From assembly GCA_030148665.1 (NCBI GenBank), contig JASBSZ010000036.1, positions 1-55,660 of the forward strand: 55,660 bases of DNA, read 5' to 3'. A program made the translations under genes and the position numbers. The notes under the pieces were generated by a model. That model was given only the letters and a program-made list of their open reading frames with translations. It searched no databases and had not been told where the DNA came from. Positions 35,378-46,106 of the stretch are shown in pieces (position 1 is the stretch's first letter; each line of letters starts with the position of its first letter). The DNA is from Alphaproteobacteria bacterium. Its GTDB lineage: Bacteria; Pseudomonadota; Alphaproteobacteria; Rhodobacterales; Rhodobacteraceae.

Positions 35378-37227
35378 CTGCGCCCGAACAGTTTTTCGAT
35401 ATCTGCAAGTTTCAGTTCCACATAGGTCGGCCGGCCGTGGTTGCACTGGCCCGAATGGGGCGTGGCCTCCATCTCGCGCAGCAAGGCGTTCATCTCGTCC
35501 GCGCTCATCCTGCGCCCCGAGCGAACCGAGCCATGACAGGCCACGCGCGAAAGTATCGCGTCGATCCGTTCGCCCAGCGCACGGCTTTCGCCCATGTCCG
35601 ACAGCTCGTCCAGAATGTCGCGGATCAGGGCAGCGGCATTGACCTGCCCCAGAATGGCGGGGGTTTCGCGCACGCAGACCGCGCTGCCGCCGAACGGTTC
35701 TATCGTCAGGCCGAGACGCCCAAGATCATCGGCCACCGCCAGCAGGCGGGCCGCGTCGTCGGCGGACAGATCGACGATCTCGGGGATCAACAACGCCTGC
35801 GCCTTGACCCCGTTTTCCGCCATCTGCTGCTTCAGCCGCTCATAGACCAGCCGCTCATGGGCGGCGTGCTGATCGACGATCACCATGCCGTCACGGGTTT
35901 GCGCGATGATATAGTTTTCGTGCAACTGCGCGCGCGCAGCCCCCAGCGGATGGTCTTGCAACGCCTCGACCTGATCCGGCGGCACACCCTCGGTGCGGGC
36001 GAAAACCGGGGCGGTTTCGGCAAAGCCGGAGTTGGCCTCGGGGGCCTGCGCCTGCCAGCCAGTCTGGAGCGCGCGCTGCGACGGGCGATCCATCTGATAA
36101 ACGGGCGCGTGGCCGGCGGCGCCCTCAGCCCGGAATGCACCCAGCGCGGCACCCGCCACCGTGGTCGAGGCCCGATGCCCCGCCTCGGCCAGTGCGTGCC
36201 GCAGGGCCGAGACAATCAGCCCCCGCACGATGCCGGGTTCGCGAAACCGCACCTCGGCCTTGGCGGGATGCACGTTCACGTCGACAAGTTCGGGATCACA
36301 TTCCACAAACAGTGCCGCCGCCGGGTGACGGTCGCGCGAAAGGAAATCGGCATAGGCGCCGCGCAGCGCACCTATCAGCAACTTGTCGCGCACCGGACGG
36401 CCATTGACGAACAGGAATTGCTGCACGCTGGAGCCGCGCGAATAGGTGGGCAGCGCGGCATAGCCTGTCAGGCCGAACCCCTCGCGCGTGGCATTGATCG
36501 GCAGGGCGTTTTCGGCAAACTCGGCGCCAAGGATCTGGCGCAACCGCCCGTGCAGGGCATCAAACAGGTCGCCGCTCTGGGCATCGGCGCGAAAGGTCAC
36601 GCGCCCTGCCCCTCCGCCGGAAACATCCGACAGGGTGAATGCAACAAATGGCTCGGCCATGGCCAGACGGCGCACCACATCGTTGATCGCCTGCGTTTCC
36701 GCCCGATCCGAGCGCAGGAATTTCAGCCGTGCGGGGGTGGCGTGGAACAGGTCGCGCAGTTCCACCACCGTGCCACGGGCCAGCGCCGCCGGACGGGAGC
36801 CTTGCCGGTGCCCGCCATCGACCGAGATCATCGCCGCCTCATCCGCACCCATTGCGCGCGAGGTAATCATCAGGCGTCCGACCGCGCCGAGGCTGGGCAG
36901 GGCCTCGCCACGAAAGCCGAAGGTGTGGATGTTCAGCAGATCGTTGCCGTCGATTTTCGAGGTCGCATGCCGCGCCACCGCCAGTTCCAGTTGATCGGGG
37001 GCAATGCCGCAACCGTCGTCAGAGACGCGGATCAATGTCTTGCCGCCATCGGCAATACTGATGTCGATGCGCGTGGCCCCCGCATCCAGCGCGTTTTCGA
37101 CCAGTTCCTTGACGGCCGAGGCAGGGCGTTCCACCACCTCGCCCGCCGCGATGCGGTTGATCGCGGCCTCGTCAAGCTGGTGGATGACGGGGGGACGGGG
37201 CTTTATCTTGGTGGTCGCGACGCTCAT
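35374..37227 (-). CDS. mutL: DNA mismatch repair protein MutL (endonuclease-type)
   Basis: A 617-residue protein. The GHKL ATPase is intact (AINRIAAGEVVERPASAVKE, VSDDGCGI, FGFRGEALPSLGAVG). A Pro/Ala-rich linker joins a C-terminal domain with DQHAAHERLVYERL, matching the DQHA(x)2E(x)4E endonuclease motif, plus ACHGSVRSG and CNHGRPTYVEL. It therefore likely nicks DNA itself, as in organisms without MutH. An 8-residue longer start (37251) is possible; neither start has a clear ribosome site. Confidence 0.93.
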   Translation of the reverse strand: MSVATTKIKPRPPVIHQLDEAAINRIAAGEVVERPASAVKELVENALDAGATRIDISIADGGKTLIRVSDDGCGIAPDQLELAVARHATSKIDGNDLLNIHTFGFRGEALPSLGAVGRLMITSRAMGADEAAMISVDGGHRQGSRPAALARGTVVELRDLFHATPARLKFLRSDRAETQAINDVVRRLAMAEPFVAFTLSDVSGGGAGRVTFRADAQSGDLFDALHGRLRQILGAEFAENALPINATREGFGLTGYAALPTYSRGSSVQQFLFVNGRPVRDKLLIGALRGAYADFLSRDRHPAAALFVECDPELVDVNVHPAKAEVRFREPGIVRGLIVSALRHALAEAGHRASTTVAGAALGAFRAEGAAGHAPVYQMDRPSQRALQTGWQAQAPEANSGFAETAPVFARTEGVPPDQVEALQDHPLGAARAQLHENYIIAQTRDGMVIVDQHAAHERLVYERLKQQMAENGVKAQALLIPEIVDLSADDAARLLAVADDLGRLGLTIEPFGGSAVCVRETPAILGQVNAAALIRDILDELSDMGESRALGERIDAILSRVACHGSVRSGRRMSADEMNALLREMEATPHSGQCNHGRPTYVELKLADIEKLFGRR

Positions 37228-37307
37228 GCCACTAGGGATAGCATGGCGCATGCGATTCGACCATGACGCTTTGCGATTACAGAGCAGGCGATACCCTGGC
37301 GCGACGC

Positions 37308-38624
37308 TCAGTCGGTCGATTTCAGCCCGACCGGCTGTCCCACCACCACGATACGCAGATTGTCAGGCTTCATCAGCCGCTTTGCCACCCGCTCGACATC
37401 TTTCAGCGTGACCGCATTGATCCTGTCATTGCGGGTGTCGATATAGGATGCGGGCATGCCGTCCAGCTGCATCCCGGCAAGGATGCTGGCAATACGGGTA
37501 TTACCGTCAAAGCGCAGCGGATAGGCCCCGGTAAGGTATTTCTTGGCAGCATCCAGTTCGTCCTGCGAGACCTTTCCGGTCGCCATCTTGCGCCACTGGT
37601 CACGGATCACCTTCAGCGCCTCGGCAATGCGATCATTCGACGAAGATACCGACCCCTGCAACATGTCGGCCAGGCTGTAATGCGCAAGCCATGTATACAC
37701 GCCATAGGTGAGGCCGCGCTTTTCGCGCACTTCTCGTGTCAGACGCGATGTGAATCCCCCCGCGCCAAAGATCCGGTTCATGACATAGGCGGCAAAGAAA
37801 TCCGGGTCGTCTCGCCGTATGCCCGCCTCGCCGAACACGGCCACCGACTGGGGCGAGGGATAGTCGATTACCGTCACTCCGGGGGTCAGAACCAGCTTGG
37901 CCCGCGGTGGCATTCGGCGCCCTGTTGCGGGCAGGCCATCAAACAGCCTGTCCAGGATCAGGCCCAGCTGTTCGGGCGTGATATCCCCGACGGCGGCGAC
38001 CACCAGCCGGTCGCGCGCCAGGGCATCCTTCCATGCCTGAACCACGTCGGCCCGGCTCAGTGCGCGCACGCTCTGTTCGGTTCCTGTCCCGGACGAGCCA
38101 TATGGATGGTCAGGACCGAAGGCCAGCTTGTCAAAGGCGCGATTGGCAATTGCGCGCGGGCTCTTGCGGTCCTGTGCAATGATCGAAAGGATCTGCGCGC
38201 GCACCCTCTTGATCGCGCGGTCGTCAAAGCGCGGCTTGTTGATCGCCAGGCGCAGCAGATCGACAGCCCGGTCGCGGTTTTCGCTCAGAAAACGGGCCGA
38301 AATCGTCACGGCATCGGCGTTGGCGTCAAAACCCAGGCTGGCCGCAAGGGCATCGCGCGCCCTCTGAAACGCCTGGGCGTCCATGTCGCCCGCGCCCTCT
38401 TCCAGCAGGCCCGCCATCATGTAGACAGCGCCTCGTTTTCCCGGCCTGTCCAGGCTGGTTCCACCGCGGAAACGGATTTCGAGCGAAGTGAAGGGAATCG
38501 AATGTTCCTCGACCAGCCAGGCCTTTACGCCCCCTGGCGAGGTGATCTGCTGTATCTTCATCCGGGCCTGTGCCGGCAAGGCAAGGGCCAGCAGCACCAG
38601 GCCAAGCGTGAGGATCCGTTTCAT
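37308..38624 (-). CDS. M16-family peptidase, inactive-type partner
   Basis: A 438-residue secreted protein with a signal peptide (MKRILTLGLVLLALALPAQA). It has the pitrilysin fold (GAVYMMAGLLEEGAGDMDA; GGFTSRLTREVREKRGLTYGVY), but the zinc motif HxxEH is absent, being replaced by MAGLLEEG. In M16B pairs one subunit keeps the zinc and the other binds substrate. It begins inside the stop of the active subunit (4-base overlap). Confidence 0.88.
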   Translation of the reverse strand: MKRILTLGLVLLALALPAQARMKIQQITSPGGVKAWLVEEHSIPFTSLEIRFRGGTSLDRPGKRGAVYMMAGLLEEGAGDMDAQAFQRARDALAASLGFDANADAVTISARFLSENRDRAVDLLRLAINKPRFDDRAIKRVRAQILSIIAQDRKSPRAIANRAFDKLAFGPDHPYGSSGTGTEQSVRALSRADVVQAWKDALARDRLVVAAVGDITPEQLGLILDRLFDGLPATGRRMPPRAKLVLTPGVTVIDYPSPQSVAVFGEAGIRRDDPDFFAAYVMNRIFGAGGFTSRLTREVREKRGLTYGVYTWLAHYSLADMLQGSVSSSNDRIAEALKVIRDQWRKMATGKVSQDELDAAKKYLTGAYPLRFDGNTRIASILAGMQLDGMPASYIDTRNDRINAVTLKDVERVAKRLMKPDNLRIVVVGQPVGLKSTD

Positions 38625-39961
38625 TGTCCTGCCTCCGATCTGTCACGCATCAGCCAGCCCGTCACCGCATGTCGGCGATCCAGCACCTTGCGCGCCGCCG
38701 CCAATATGTCATCCGGCGTCACCGACTCGAGGATCGACGGCCATTCCTGCACATCCCTGACCGTCAACCCCGAGGTCAGAGCCTCGCCATAGCGTCGGGC
38801 CATGCCCTGAAGGCTGTCACGCGCGTAAATCTGCGCCGCTCGTACCTGGGTCTTGATGCGAGCCAGCTCGTCCTTGTTCACGCCCTTTTTCAGAAAATCC
38901 GCGACCGCCGCATCCATCGCCTTTTCGGCATCCTTCAGCGAAACCCCCGGCGCGGGAACCACAAACAGGCCGAACATGGTCTTGTCCAGTGACACCCCGT
39001 CATAGAACGCCGAGGTATTCAGGGCGATCTTCTGTTGCAGCTGCAGCTTTTGTCCCAGAACCGAGTTCAGCCCACTGCCCCCCAGCAGCTCGGCCAGCAT
39101 GGTCAGCGCGGCGGCCTCTTTCTGGTCGCCCGCATTGCGCTCGGGTGCCAGGTAGGTGCGTATCACATAGGGGCGCGCGACGCGGGCATCGGCAAACATC
39201 ACCCGCCTTTCCGCCAGCTGGGGCGGCTCGGTCGGGCGATCGCGGGGTTCGAGATCCGGGTTGGCCGGAATGGGGCCATAATATTTCTCGGCCACCTTGC
39301 GGACCTCGGCAGGATCAACGTCACCGGCAACCACCAGCACCGCGTTGTTGGGGGCATAGTAACGGTGATAGAACGCCAGCGCGTCCTTGCGGGTCAGCCT
39401 CGCGACCTCTTGACGCCAGCCGATGACCGGGATGCCATAATGGCTGTTCAGAAACTGCGCCGCGCGCCGCTGTTCGGAAAACAGCGCATCGGGGCTGTTA
39501 TCGGTGCGGGTGTTGCGCTCTTCCAGAACGACGTCACGCTCGGTGCGCACGTCGTTTTCGCTCAGGATCAGGCCGCGCATGCGGTCGGCCTCCATATCCA
39601 TCATCAGGCCCAGACGATCGGCCGCGACGCGCTGGAAATAGGCGGTATAGTCGAAATATGTGAACGCGTTTTCCGACCCGCCATTAGCCGCGACGATGGC
39701 CGAAAACTTTCCCGGTCCGAAACGTTCGGTTCCCTTGAACATCAGATGTTCAAGAAGATGCGCAATCCCCGATTTGCCCGGAGCCTCGTCAGCAGAGCCG
39801 ACCTTGTACCAGACCATGTGCGTCACGACCGGAGCGCGGTGATCCTCGATCACCACCGCCTGCATCCCGTTCTTCAGCGTGAATGTCGTGACATTGCCCT
39901 CTGCAAGGGCCTGAAGGGGCAGCAGGACTGCAACGGCAAGAAAAAGGATCAACTGGCGCAT
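38621..39961 (-). CDS. M16-family zinc peptidase, active subunit
   Basis: A 446-residue periplasmic protease with a signal peptide (about 20 residues ending LQALA). The inverted zinc motif HLLEH is intact at residues 68-72 (SGIAHLLEHLMFKGT), with downstream ENDVRTERDVVLEE providing further ligands. It likely forms a heterodimer with the inactive paralogue that follows. Upstream is a BamF-like lipoprotein gene, in the usual Rhodobacterales order. Confidence 0.92.
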   Translation of the reverse strand: MRQLILFLAVAVLLPLQALAEGNVTTFTLKNGMQAVVIEDHRAPVVTHMVWYKVGSADEAPGKSGIAHLLEHLMFKGTERFGPGKFSAIVAANGGSENAFTYFDYTAYFQRVAADRLGLMMDMEADRMRGLILSENDVRTERDVVLEERNTRTDNSPDALFSEQRRAAQFLNSHYGIPVIGWRQEVARLTRKDALAFYHRYYAPNNAVLVVAGDVDPAEVRKVAEKYYGPIPANPDLEPRDRPTEPPQLAERRVMFADARVARPYVIRTYLAPERNAGDQKEAAALTMLAELLGGSGLNSVLGQKLQLQQKIALNTSAFYDGVSLDKTMFGLFVVPAPGVSLKDAEKAMDAAVADFLKKGVNKDELARIKTQVRAAQIYARDSLQGMARRYGEALTSGLTVRDVQEWPSILESVTPDDILAAARKVLDRRHAVTGWLMRDRSEAGQ

Positions 39962-40092
39962 CAAGGCTCTCCCAAGGCGATGTCGCGGCCAATGTAGCTG
40001 CCGGGCAGCCATGTTCAAGCGCGCATCAAGGCATCAACGAAGTTTTGATCCCGCAGCTGTTGCGCACCTGCCCATGCTGATCTGACGCGGCC

Positions 40093-40680
40093 TCAATAGG
40101 CCGGCTTGCGCAGCTTTTTCTTGGCCTTCCTGGCCGCGATGGCCTGAAGCGCGGCATAGTCCTTGGGCGGGGCCTCGGGCGTGCGCACCCCGGCACGGCG
40201 CATCCGCTCAAGCTCGGCGTAACGATCCAGGGCCATGGGTGCATAAACCTTGAAATAGGTCGTCAGGCGGAACCACCGCTCCAGCACCCGGGGCGGATGC
40301 GTGCGCCTGAATTCGCGATCCTCGGTCGAAAGACGCGTGCGGATATCCGGGGCGACGCCATAGCGCCCGGCAGATGCCACCAGCGCCCTGTCGCCGCGCG
40401 GGATGCCCTTGGCGCGCAGATATTTGGGATTACCCCCAAGGGCGGCCACCGCATCGGCATTCGGCGTCGGGTCAACCAGATTGGGACCACCCGGCGTGGG
40501 CTCGGGCAGTTGCGCGAAATTCTTGGGCATCTTCAGGGGTTTTGTCGGCAGGATGGAAAATTCATCCGGCCCGGCGCTGCCCGCCCGGAGATTCATCAAG
40601 GGCACATCCTTGCGACTGCAGGCCGACAGACCGACCGCGGCAAGAAGCGCCAGCAAGATGATCGGTTTCGCCCTCGTCAT
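40093..40680 (-). CDS. DUF3035 / BamF-like lipoprotein
   Basis: A 195-residue lipoprotein with lipobox LSACS (Cys about 21). The body contains GPDEFSILPTKPLKMPKNFAQLPEPTPGGPNL, the mark of DUF3035, the family to which BamF, an alphaproteobacterial subunit of the outer-membrane BAM complex, belongs. A basic tail (ARKAKKKLRKPAY) closes it. GGAGGAAAGA precedes the ATG. It lies between lspA, needed to mature it, and the M16 pair. Confidence 0.82.
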   Translation of the reverse strand: MTRAKPIILLALLAAVGLSACSRKDVPLMNLRAGSAGPDEFSILPTKPLKMPKNFAQLPEPTPGGPNLVDPTPNADAVAALGGNPKYLRAKGIPRGDRALVASAGRYGVAPDIRTRLSTEDREFRRTHPPRVLERWFRLTTYFKVYAPMALDRYAELERMRRAGVRTPEAPPKDYAALQAIAARKAKKKLRKPAY

Positions 40681-40729
40681 TCTTTCCTCCAGAATCTCCA
40701 AGCCGGTTTAGCGCAGAAATCTGCGCACG

Positions 40730-41200
40730 TCACCCGTTCTTGTCCAACTTGTTGGAAACCAGGACAAGACCGAAAGCACCACCAAATATGGCAATATCCG
40801 CAATGTTGAAGGCATAGGGGTTCGCAAACCCGCAACAGGTAAGGTTCAGGAAATCGGCAACCGCCCCGTAAGCAAGGCGATCGACCACATTGCCCAGCGC
40901 CCCGCCAACGATCAACCCGGCGAAAATCTGCCCGGTCGCCGATCCCAGCTTTCGTGCCCAGATCAGCAGCCAGAGCGAGATCGCCAGGGAAAGGACGATC
41001 AGGATCCAGCGCGTGATATCGGATTCACCGGCAAACAGCCCGAAATTCACCCCCCGGTTCCAGGCCATGGTGAATTTCACCCAGGGCGGGAGCACCTCGA
41101 TCACGCCGATGTCGGGCAGGGAAAGCCGGTTCAGCACCACGAATTTGGTCACCTGGTCGGCCAGGAAAACGACCAGGGCCGCGACTGTGATCCGTCTCAT
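40730..41200 (-). CDS. lspA: Signal peptidase II (prolipoprotein)
   Basis: A 156-residue, four-helix membrane protease that removes lipoprotein signal peptides at the lipobox. The catalytic aspartates are in [15 protein letters not shown] and [21 protein letters not shown] is conserved. A Cys-Cys within [16 protein letters not shown] is unusual but typical of some Rhodobacterales. It follows purH by 38 bases and precedes the BamF-like lipoprotein. Confidence 0.94.
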   Translation of the reverse strand: MRRITVAALVVFLADQVTKFVVLNRLSLPDIGVIEVLPPWVKFTMAWNRGVNFGLFAGESDITRWILIVLSLAISLWLLIWARKLGSATGQIFAGLIVGGALGNVVDRLAYGAVADFLNLTCCGFANPYAFNIADIAIFGGAFGLVLVSNKLDKNG

Positions 41201-41238
41201 GCTTTCCCTCCGGCGGCCTCGGCCATCGTCGATTTCCC

Positions 41239-42831
41239 TCAATGCCGGAAATGGCGCATGCCGGTGAATACCATGGCCAGCCCGGCCTCGTCGGCGGCGG
41301 CGATCACCTCGTCGTCGCGGATCGAGCCCCCCGGCTGGATCACGGCCGTGGCGCCCGCCTCGGCCGCGCTCAGCAAGCCGTCGGCAAAGGGAAAGAACGC
41401 ATCCGACGCAACGACCGAGCCCTGCGTCAGCGGTACGTCCAGCCCCAGCGCCTCGGCCATGTCCTGCGACTTGCGCGCGGCAATGCGGGCGCTGTCCACC
41501 CGGCTCATCTGCCCGGCACCGACCCCGACGGTCGCCTGCCCCTTCACATAGACGATAGCGTTCGACTTGACATGCTTGGCCACGCGCCAGGCGAACAGCA
41601 TGTCGGCCAGTTCGTCATCCGAAGGCGCGCGTTTCGTCACCACCTTCAGATCGTCCAGCGTCAGCCGCCCGTTGTCGCGATCCTGCACCAGAAAACCGCC
41701 CGCGACCTGCCGGAAAACCCGCCCCGGCGCCGACACATCGGGCAGACCGCCGGTGGTCAGCAGGCGCAGATTCTTCTTCTTTGCAAAAATACGCATTGCG
41801 TCGTCATCGGCCGCAGGCGCAATGACCACTTCGGTAAAGACCCCGCTGATCGCCTCGGCGGTTTCACCGTCAAGTGTCTGATTCAGAGCCACGATCCCGC
41901 CAAAGGCCGAGGTGCGATCGCAATCAAAAGCCCTTTGATAGGCCTCGGCCAGCGTCTTGCCGCGCGCCACACCGCAGGGGTTGGCGTGTTTGATGATGGC
42001 GCAGGCCGGCCCCTCGGCGGGGTCAAATTCGGCCACCAGCTCGAACGCCGCGTCGGTATCGTTGATGTTGTTATAGGACAGCTCCTTGCCCTGATGCTGC
42101 GTCGCGGTCGCCACACCGGGGCGTGCGCTGCCATCGGTGTAGAAGGCCGCCCGCTGGTGCGGGTTCTCGCCATAGCGCAGGGTCTGGGCCAGGGTGCCGG
42201 CAAATGCCCTGCGGCGCGGTGCATCCACACCGATGGCGTCGGCCATCCAGCTGGAAACGGCGGCGTCATAGGCGGCCGTGCGGGCAAAGGCGATCTGCGC
42301 GCGCTTGCGGCGGAAGGCGGCACAAGTCGCGCCGTCGTGTTGATCCATGTCGCCGATCAGCTTGTCGTAATCCTGCACATCGACGATCGTGGTCACGAAA
42401 CGGTGGTTCTTGGCCGCGGCCCGAATCATCGCGGGCCCGCCAATGTCGATATTCTCGATGCAGGTATCATAGTCGGCGCCCGAGGCGACCGTCGCCTCGA
42501 ACGGGTAAAGGTTAACCACCAGCAGGTCGATGGGCTTGATGCCATGCTCCTGCATCGCGGCGACGTGGCCCGCGTCGTCACGCAGCGCCAGCAAGCCGCC
42601 ATGCACCATCGGGTGCAGCGTCTTGACGCGCCCGTCCATCATCTCGGGGAAACGGGTGATATCGGCAACATCGGTCACGGGCAGGCCGGCCTCGCGTATG
42701 GCACGCGCGGTGCCACCGGTCGAAAGCAGTTCGACCCCGCGCTCATGCAGGGCGCGGGCCAGGTCGATCAGGCCGGTCTTGTCGGAAACGGAAAGCAGGG
42801 CGCGCCGCACGGGCAGCTGTTCGTCGGGCAT
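41239..42831 (-). CDS. purH: Bifunctional AICAR transformylase / IMP cyclohydrolase
   Basis: A 530-residue enzyme for the last two steps of IMP synthesis. The N-terminal MGS-like cyclohydrolase domain shows [31 protein letters not shown]; the transformylase domain has [11 protein letters not shown] and [11 protein letters not shown]. It is full length and intact. It follows the heparinase-like gene by 15 bases. Confidence 0.97.
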   Translation of the reverse strand: MPDEQLPVRRALLSVSDKTGLIDLARALHERGVELLSTGGTARAIREAGLPVTDVADITRFPEMMDGRVKTLHPMVHGGLLALRDDAGHVAAMQEHGIKPIDLLVVNLYPFEATVASGADYDTCIENIDIGGPAMIRAAAKNHRFVTTIVDVQDYDKLIGDMDQHDGATCAAFRRKRAQIAFARTAAYDAAVSSWMADAIGVDAPRRRAFAGTLAQTLRYGENPHQRAAFYTDGSARPGVATATQHQGKELSYNNINDTDAAFELVAEFDPAEGPACAIIKHANPCGVARGKTLAEAYQRAFDCDRTSAFGGIVALNQTLDGETAEAISGVFTEVVIAPAADDDAMRIFAKKKNLRLLTTGGLPDVSAPGRVFRQVAGGFLVQDRDNGRLTLDDLKVVTKRAPSDDELADMLFAWRVAKHVKSNAIVYVKGQATVGVGAGQMSRVDSARIAARKSQDMAEALGLDVPLTQGSVVASDAFFPFADGLLSAAEAGATAVIQPGGSIRDDEVIAAADEAGLAMVFTGMRHFRH

Positions 42832-42846
42832 CTGAACGGAATCCTT

Positions 42847-44616
42847 TTATCTGGTCTCGGTCACCGACTGGTCCGCCTCGGCATCATGCAGGTGGCGAAA
42901 GCCATCGCGTACGCGAAACAGCGACCAGCTGACGCGGCTCGCATAGTCCAAAACCGAGCCGGATAAAACAATTTGTTTTGCCGAGCGCGGCTTCAATCGC
43001 CCGTATTCCAGATAAACGCTTGCATCCAGCGACATTTTCCGGGCTCCGGTCTGGCGAAACGCCCACACTTCTCGGTTGCGCAAGGTCAAGGAAACGGATT
43101 CGTGATCCGGGGCAAGGGCGGCATCGACGTCCGGGTGCAGGTGAAACCGGATATCGAATCGCAGACCCTCGCGCCCGACATGATCGATCAACGCCTCGAA
43201 GCGGACGCGGTCCGTCTCGGACTGCGCCCCCAGAACGTCCTCGCCAAAAAGGCGTCGCCCATCCAGAGACAGGTCAAGCTGGCGCGAATGCACCAGCCCC
43301 AGCGCCCTGCGATAGGCGTCGTGCCGGGCCATGATCCCGTACCCGTCCAGCCCCGAGAACTGCCGCAGCACGATCTCGCGCGGGGGATCAACCGGCAGAT
43401 CCTCGTTGTCCGGGCGGCCGGGCAAGGCAAGGCGTGACGAAAACAGCCCGTGAATTGCCAGGGTGCTGTGGGACGGGGTCAGGCAGGCCGCCCTGCGCCA
43501 TTCGGGCCCGAATGGCGCGCCCGGTCCACAATTGACGATCACCGGATACCTGCCCGAAGTCAGTTCGAATGCCAGGATACTGTCATGCGCCTCGCGCCGC
43601 TCATCGGGCTCGGGTGGAGGGGCGACATCCATGATCACCGTACAGCGCCCCGCTGCCAGGCGCCCGTATCCCATCACGATTCCGCGTGACGCCACCTTCC
43701 TGACACCCGAGGCGGCGAGCGCACGGTCAAGCCGACCCTCGGCACCCGCGCCGCCACCGTGGAATCGCGCAAGCCCCCCATCGGCATGACGCAGGCCGCG
43801 CAAGGTCGGCGCGACGCGTTCAATGGCCAGCAGATGGGGTCGCGTCGGCATCTGTCCCGCCTCGCTCAGCGCCGCGGCCGCCCGGTTGAGCAAGGCGAAT
43901 ATCTTCATCAGCTCCTCGGGGTTGCGCGACGGAATTCCCCCCTGCGCATCAATCAGGCGGTCGCACTCGTCTCCGATCGCGCGCATTGCCGGCGCCACCA
44001 GATGCGCCTGCCCTTCCAGTGTCAGCCCGGCCAGAACCAGCCCCGTCAGCGCCTCGAACCGCGGCAGCCCCGATGGCGAGGCCTGCCACCTTCGGGCCAG
44101 GAATGCGGCCTGCCGCGCAAGATTGCGGAAAAACCTCTGCCTTTGCGATTCCTCGAGGCCCTTGTCCAGGAACATCCCGTGATGAATCCACCGCATGAGG
44201 CGGCGCGCCGCCAGCTCAGGCGTCCAGCCGGGGCCAGCCCCGCGGCCAAAATCGTCGATCCATTCGAACAGCCATGCCTGTGCAAGCAATCGCGCCCTGC
44301 GGCTGCCGAGTGCGGCCAGATCGTCAAGCCAGCAAAACCCGTGCAGATCTGCGGCAAGCGCCGCATCCGGCAGCGCGATCTGCCAGATCGAGACATCGGG
44401 TGCCTCGACGATGAATCCGCCAAACTGGAATTGTCCGGCCAACAGCTGCCGTCCCCGATCCACGGCCCCGAACGAGCGTGGCTCGGGCTGCGACAGGAAC
44501 GACGTGGACGGGTGGCGCAACCCCCCGAGGCGCGCACAAACCCTGTTCAGGAACCGGTTTCCCAGCAACCGGACACGTTCGCCCAACCTCAGGGATGCCA
44601 GAGCCTCTCCGCCCAT
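42847..44616 (-). CDS. Heparinase II/III family protein
   Basis: A 589-residue protein with an N-terminal all-alpha toroid (WTPELAARRLMRWIHHGMF, RFFRNLARQAAFLARRW) and a C-terminal beta domain carrying GLRHADGGLARFHGG and VNCGPG. No signal peptide is seen from the ATG chosen; a GTG 17 codons upstream is also possible. Family members are polysaccharide lyases, but this conserved rsmB–purH neighbour in Rhodobacterales has no proven substrate. Confidence 0.88.
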   Translation of the reverse strand: MGGEALASLRLGERVRLLGNRFLNRVCARLGGLRHPSTSFLSQPEPRSFGAVDRGRQLLAGQFQFGGFIVEAPDVSIWQIALPDAALAADLHGFCWLDDLAALGSRRARLLAQAWLFEWIDDFGRGAGPGWTPELAARRLMRWIHHGMFLDKGLEESQRQRFFRNLARQAAFLARRWQASPSGLPRFEALTGLVLAGLTLEGQAHLVAPAMRAIGDECDRLIDAQGGIPSRNPEELMKIFALLNRAAAALSEAGQMPTRPHLLAIERVAPTLRGLRHADGGLARFHGGGAGAEGRLDRALAASGVRKVASRGIVMGYGRLAAGRCTVIMDVAPPPEPDERREAHDSILAFELTSGRYPVIVNCGPGAPFGPEWRRAACLTPSHSTLAIHGLFSSRLALPGRPDNEDLPVDPPREIVLRQFSGLDGYGIMARHDAYRRALGLVHSRQLDLSLDGRRLFGEDVLGAQSETDRVRFEALIDHVGREGLRFDIRFHLHPDVDAALAPDHESVSLTLRNREVWAFRQTGARKMSLDASVYLEYGRLKPRSAKQIVLSGSVLDYASRVSWSLFRVRDGFRHLHDAEADQSVTETR

Positions 44617-44702
44617 GAAACGCCGCCAATCCTCAGCTTCTTCCGTATGGCAGCATAAGCCGGGCACAAGCCCCTGTCATCTGGTCAATACATGCCCGCA
44701 GA

Positions 44703-46031
44703 TCATTCCTTGCCACGGCGGCCCGATTTCGGCCTCTGACGCAGAATCGCCATGTAAAACCCGTCCATGCCTCCCTGATCGGCCCAGTAATCAGGCCGCA
44801 TCCGCCACCCACCCTCGGCCGATCGCCATTCGGGCGACAGGCCTTCGGGCGACGGGTCGGGATCGGCGATCTCGATATTCTCGTGCCGGCCCAGGGCGCG
44901 CTTGATCTGCTCCTCGCCCTCTCGGGGCAACAGGCTGCATGTGCTATAGACCAGTCGGCCACCGGGGTTCAGCATGGCCAGCGCCGCATCGATCAGATCC
45001 GCCTGCAGTGCAAACAGGCCCGACAGATCCGCCCCTGCCTTGACAAAGGGCAGATCGGGGTGACGCCTGATGGTCCCCGTAGCCGAACAGGGGGCATCCA
45101 GCAGGATGGCATCGAACCCCTGTGCCGGGCGCCAATCCAGCGCATCCGCAACGATGATCTCGGCGCGCAGCCCCGTTCGGGCAAGGTTCTCTGTCAGCCT
45201 GCCCAGTCGGCGGGCCGACATGTCCACGGCGGTGACCATTGCGCCGCCTGCCGCCAGTTGCAGGGTCTTGCCGCCAGGTGCGGCACAAAGATCCAGCACC
45301 CTCCTGCCACGCTGATCGCCCAACAATCGTGCGGGCATCGCGGCGGCGGCATCCTGCACCCACCAGGCGCCCTCGGCATAGCCGGGAAGGGCAGAAACCT
45401 GCGGTCGCCCCGGCAGACGCAAACTGCCGGTCGGCAGGATCCGCGCGCCCAGCGCCCTGGCCCAATGGTCGGCCTCCGCGGGGTTCTTCAACGTCAGATC
45501 AACCGGCGCCCCGGCCGAATGGGCCGCCTCGATGCCGACCAGCGCATCCTTGCCGTAATGGCGTATGACCGGCTTGGCCAGCCACGAAGGCAGCGGCTGC
45601 GGTCCGATCCCCTGCCAGATTGCAGGCCCCTGATCCGCCAGTTTGCGCGCAACCGCATTGACCAGCCCGGCCAGCCGGCCCGCCTTGGCACTGCCGCGCA
45701 CGATCTCGACCGCCGCATTCACGACGCCATGCGCCGCCGCGCCATCGACCAGCAGCTCATAGGCGGCCAGACGCAAGGTATTGCGCACCTTGGGCGGGGT
45801 GGGCTTTTCCAGAAACCGGTCAAGCACCTCATCCAGCCCGGCAAGGTTGCGCAACACGCCAATGGCCAGCGACTGCGCCCGCGCGCGTTCCGCCGGGTTC
45901 AGCCGCGCAAGCGGCGAGCGCTGCCCAGACACCACATCCGACAGCAACCGCTTTTCAAAAAGAACGGCGTGCAACAGCTGTGTTGCCGCCAGCCGCGGGG
46001 CAACCCCCTGGGCGTTGGCCTTGCCTGACAT
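44703..46031 (-). CDS. rsmB: 16S rRNA (cytosine-967-C5)-methyltransferase
   Basis: A 442-residue protein: an N-terminal NusB-like RNA-binding domain (RLAATQLLHAVLFEKRL...), then a SAM-dependent methyltransferase with VLDLCAAPGGKTLQLA, DAPCSATGTIRRHPD and the catalytic-cysteine motif YSTCSLLPREGEEQI. It methylates helix 31 of 16S rRNA. Start set at MSGKANAQGV. It is divergent from sdhAF4. Confidence 0.93.
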   Translation of the reverse strand: MSGKANAQGVAPRLAATQLLHAVLFEKRLLSDVVSGQRSPLARLNPAERARAQSLAIGVLRNLAGLDEVLDRFLEKPTPPKVRNTLRLAAYELLVDGAAAHGVVNAAVEIVRGSAKAGRLAGLVNAVARKLADQGPAIWQGIGPQPLPSWLAKPVIRHYGKDALVGIEAAHSAGAPVDLTLKNPAEADHWARALGARILPTGSLRLPGRPQVSALPGYAEGAWWVQDAAAAMPARLLGDQRGRRVLDLCAAPGGKTLQLAAGGAMVTAVDMSARRLGRLTENLARTGLRAEIIVADALDWRPAQGFDAILLDAPCSATGTIRRHPDLPFVKAGADLSGLFALQADLIDAALAMLNPGGRLVYSTCSLLPREGEEQIKRALGRHENIEIADPDPSPEGLSPEWRSAEGGWRMRPDYWADQGGMDGFYMAILRQRPKSGRRGKE

Positions 46032-46106
46032 CTGGCGTTCCCTTCTTGCCGTTCCTGCAATGCGGCGTATAACAAGGCGGATGCGAGAGCAAGGAAACGA
46101 CACCCG

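Noticed and set aside
33101..35425. A 774-codon plus-strand frame opposite DUF3422 and rmuC
   Set aside because: It spans two real genes on the other strand and has shadow-type composition.
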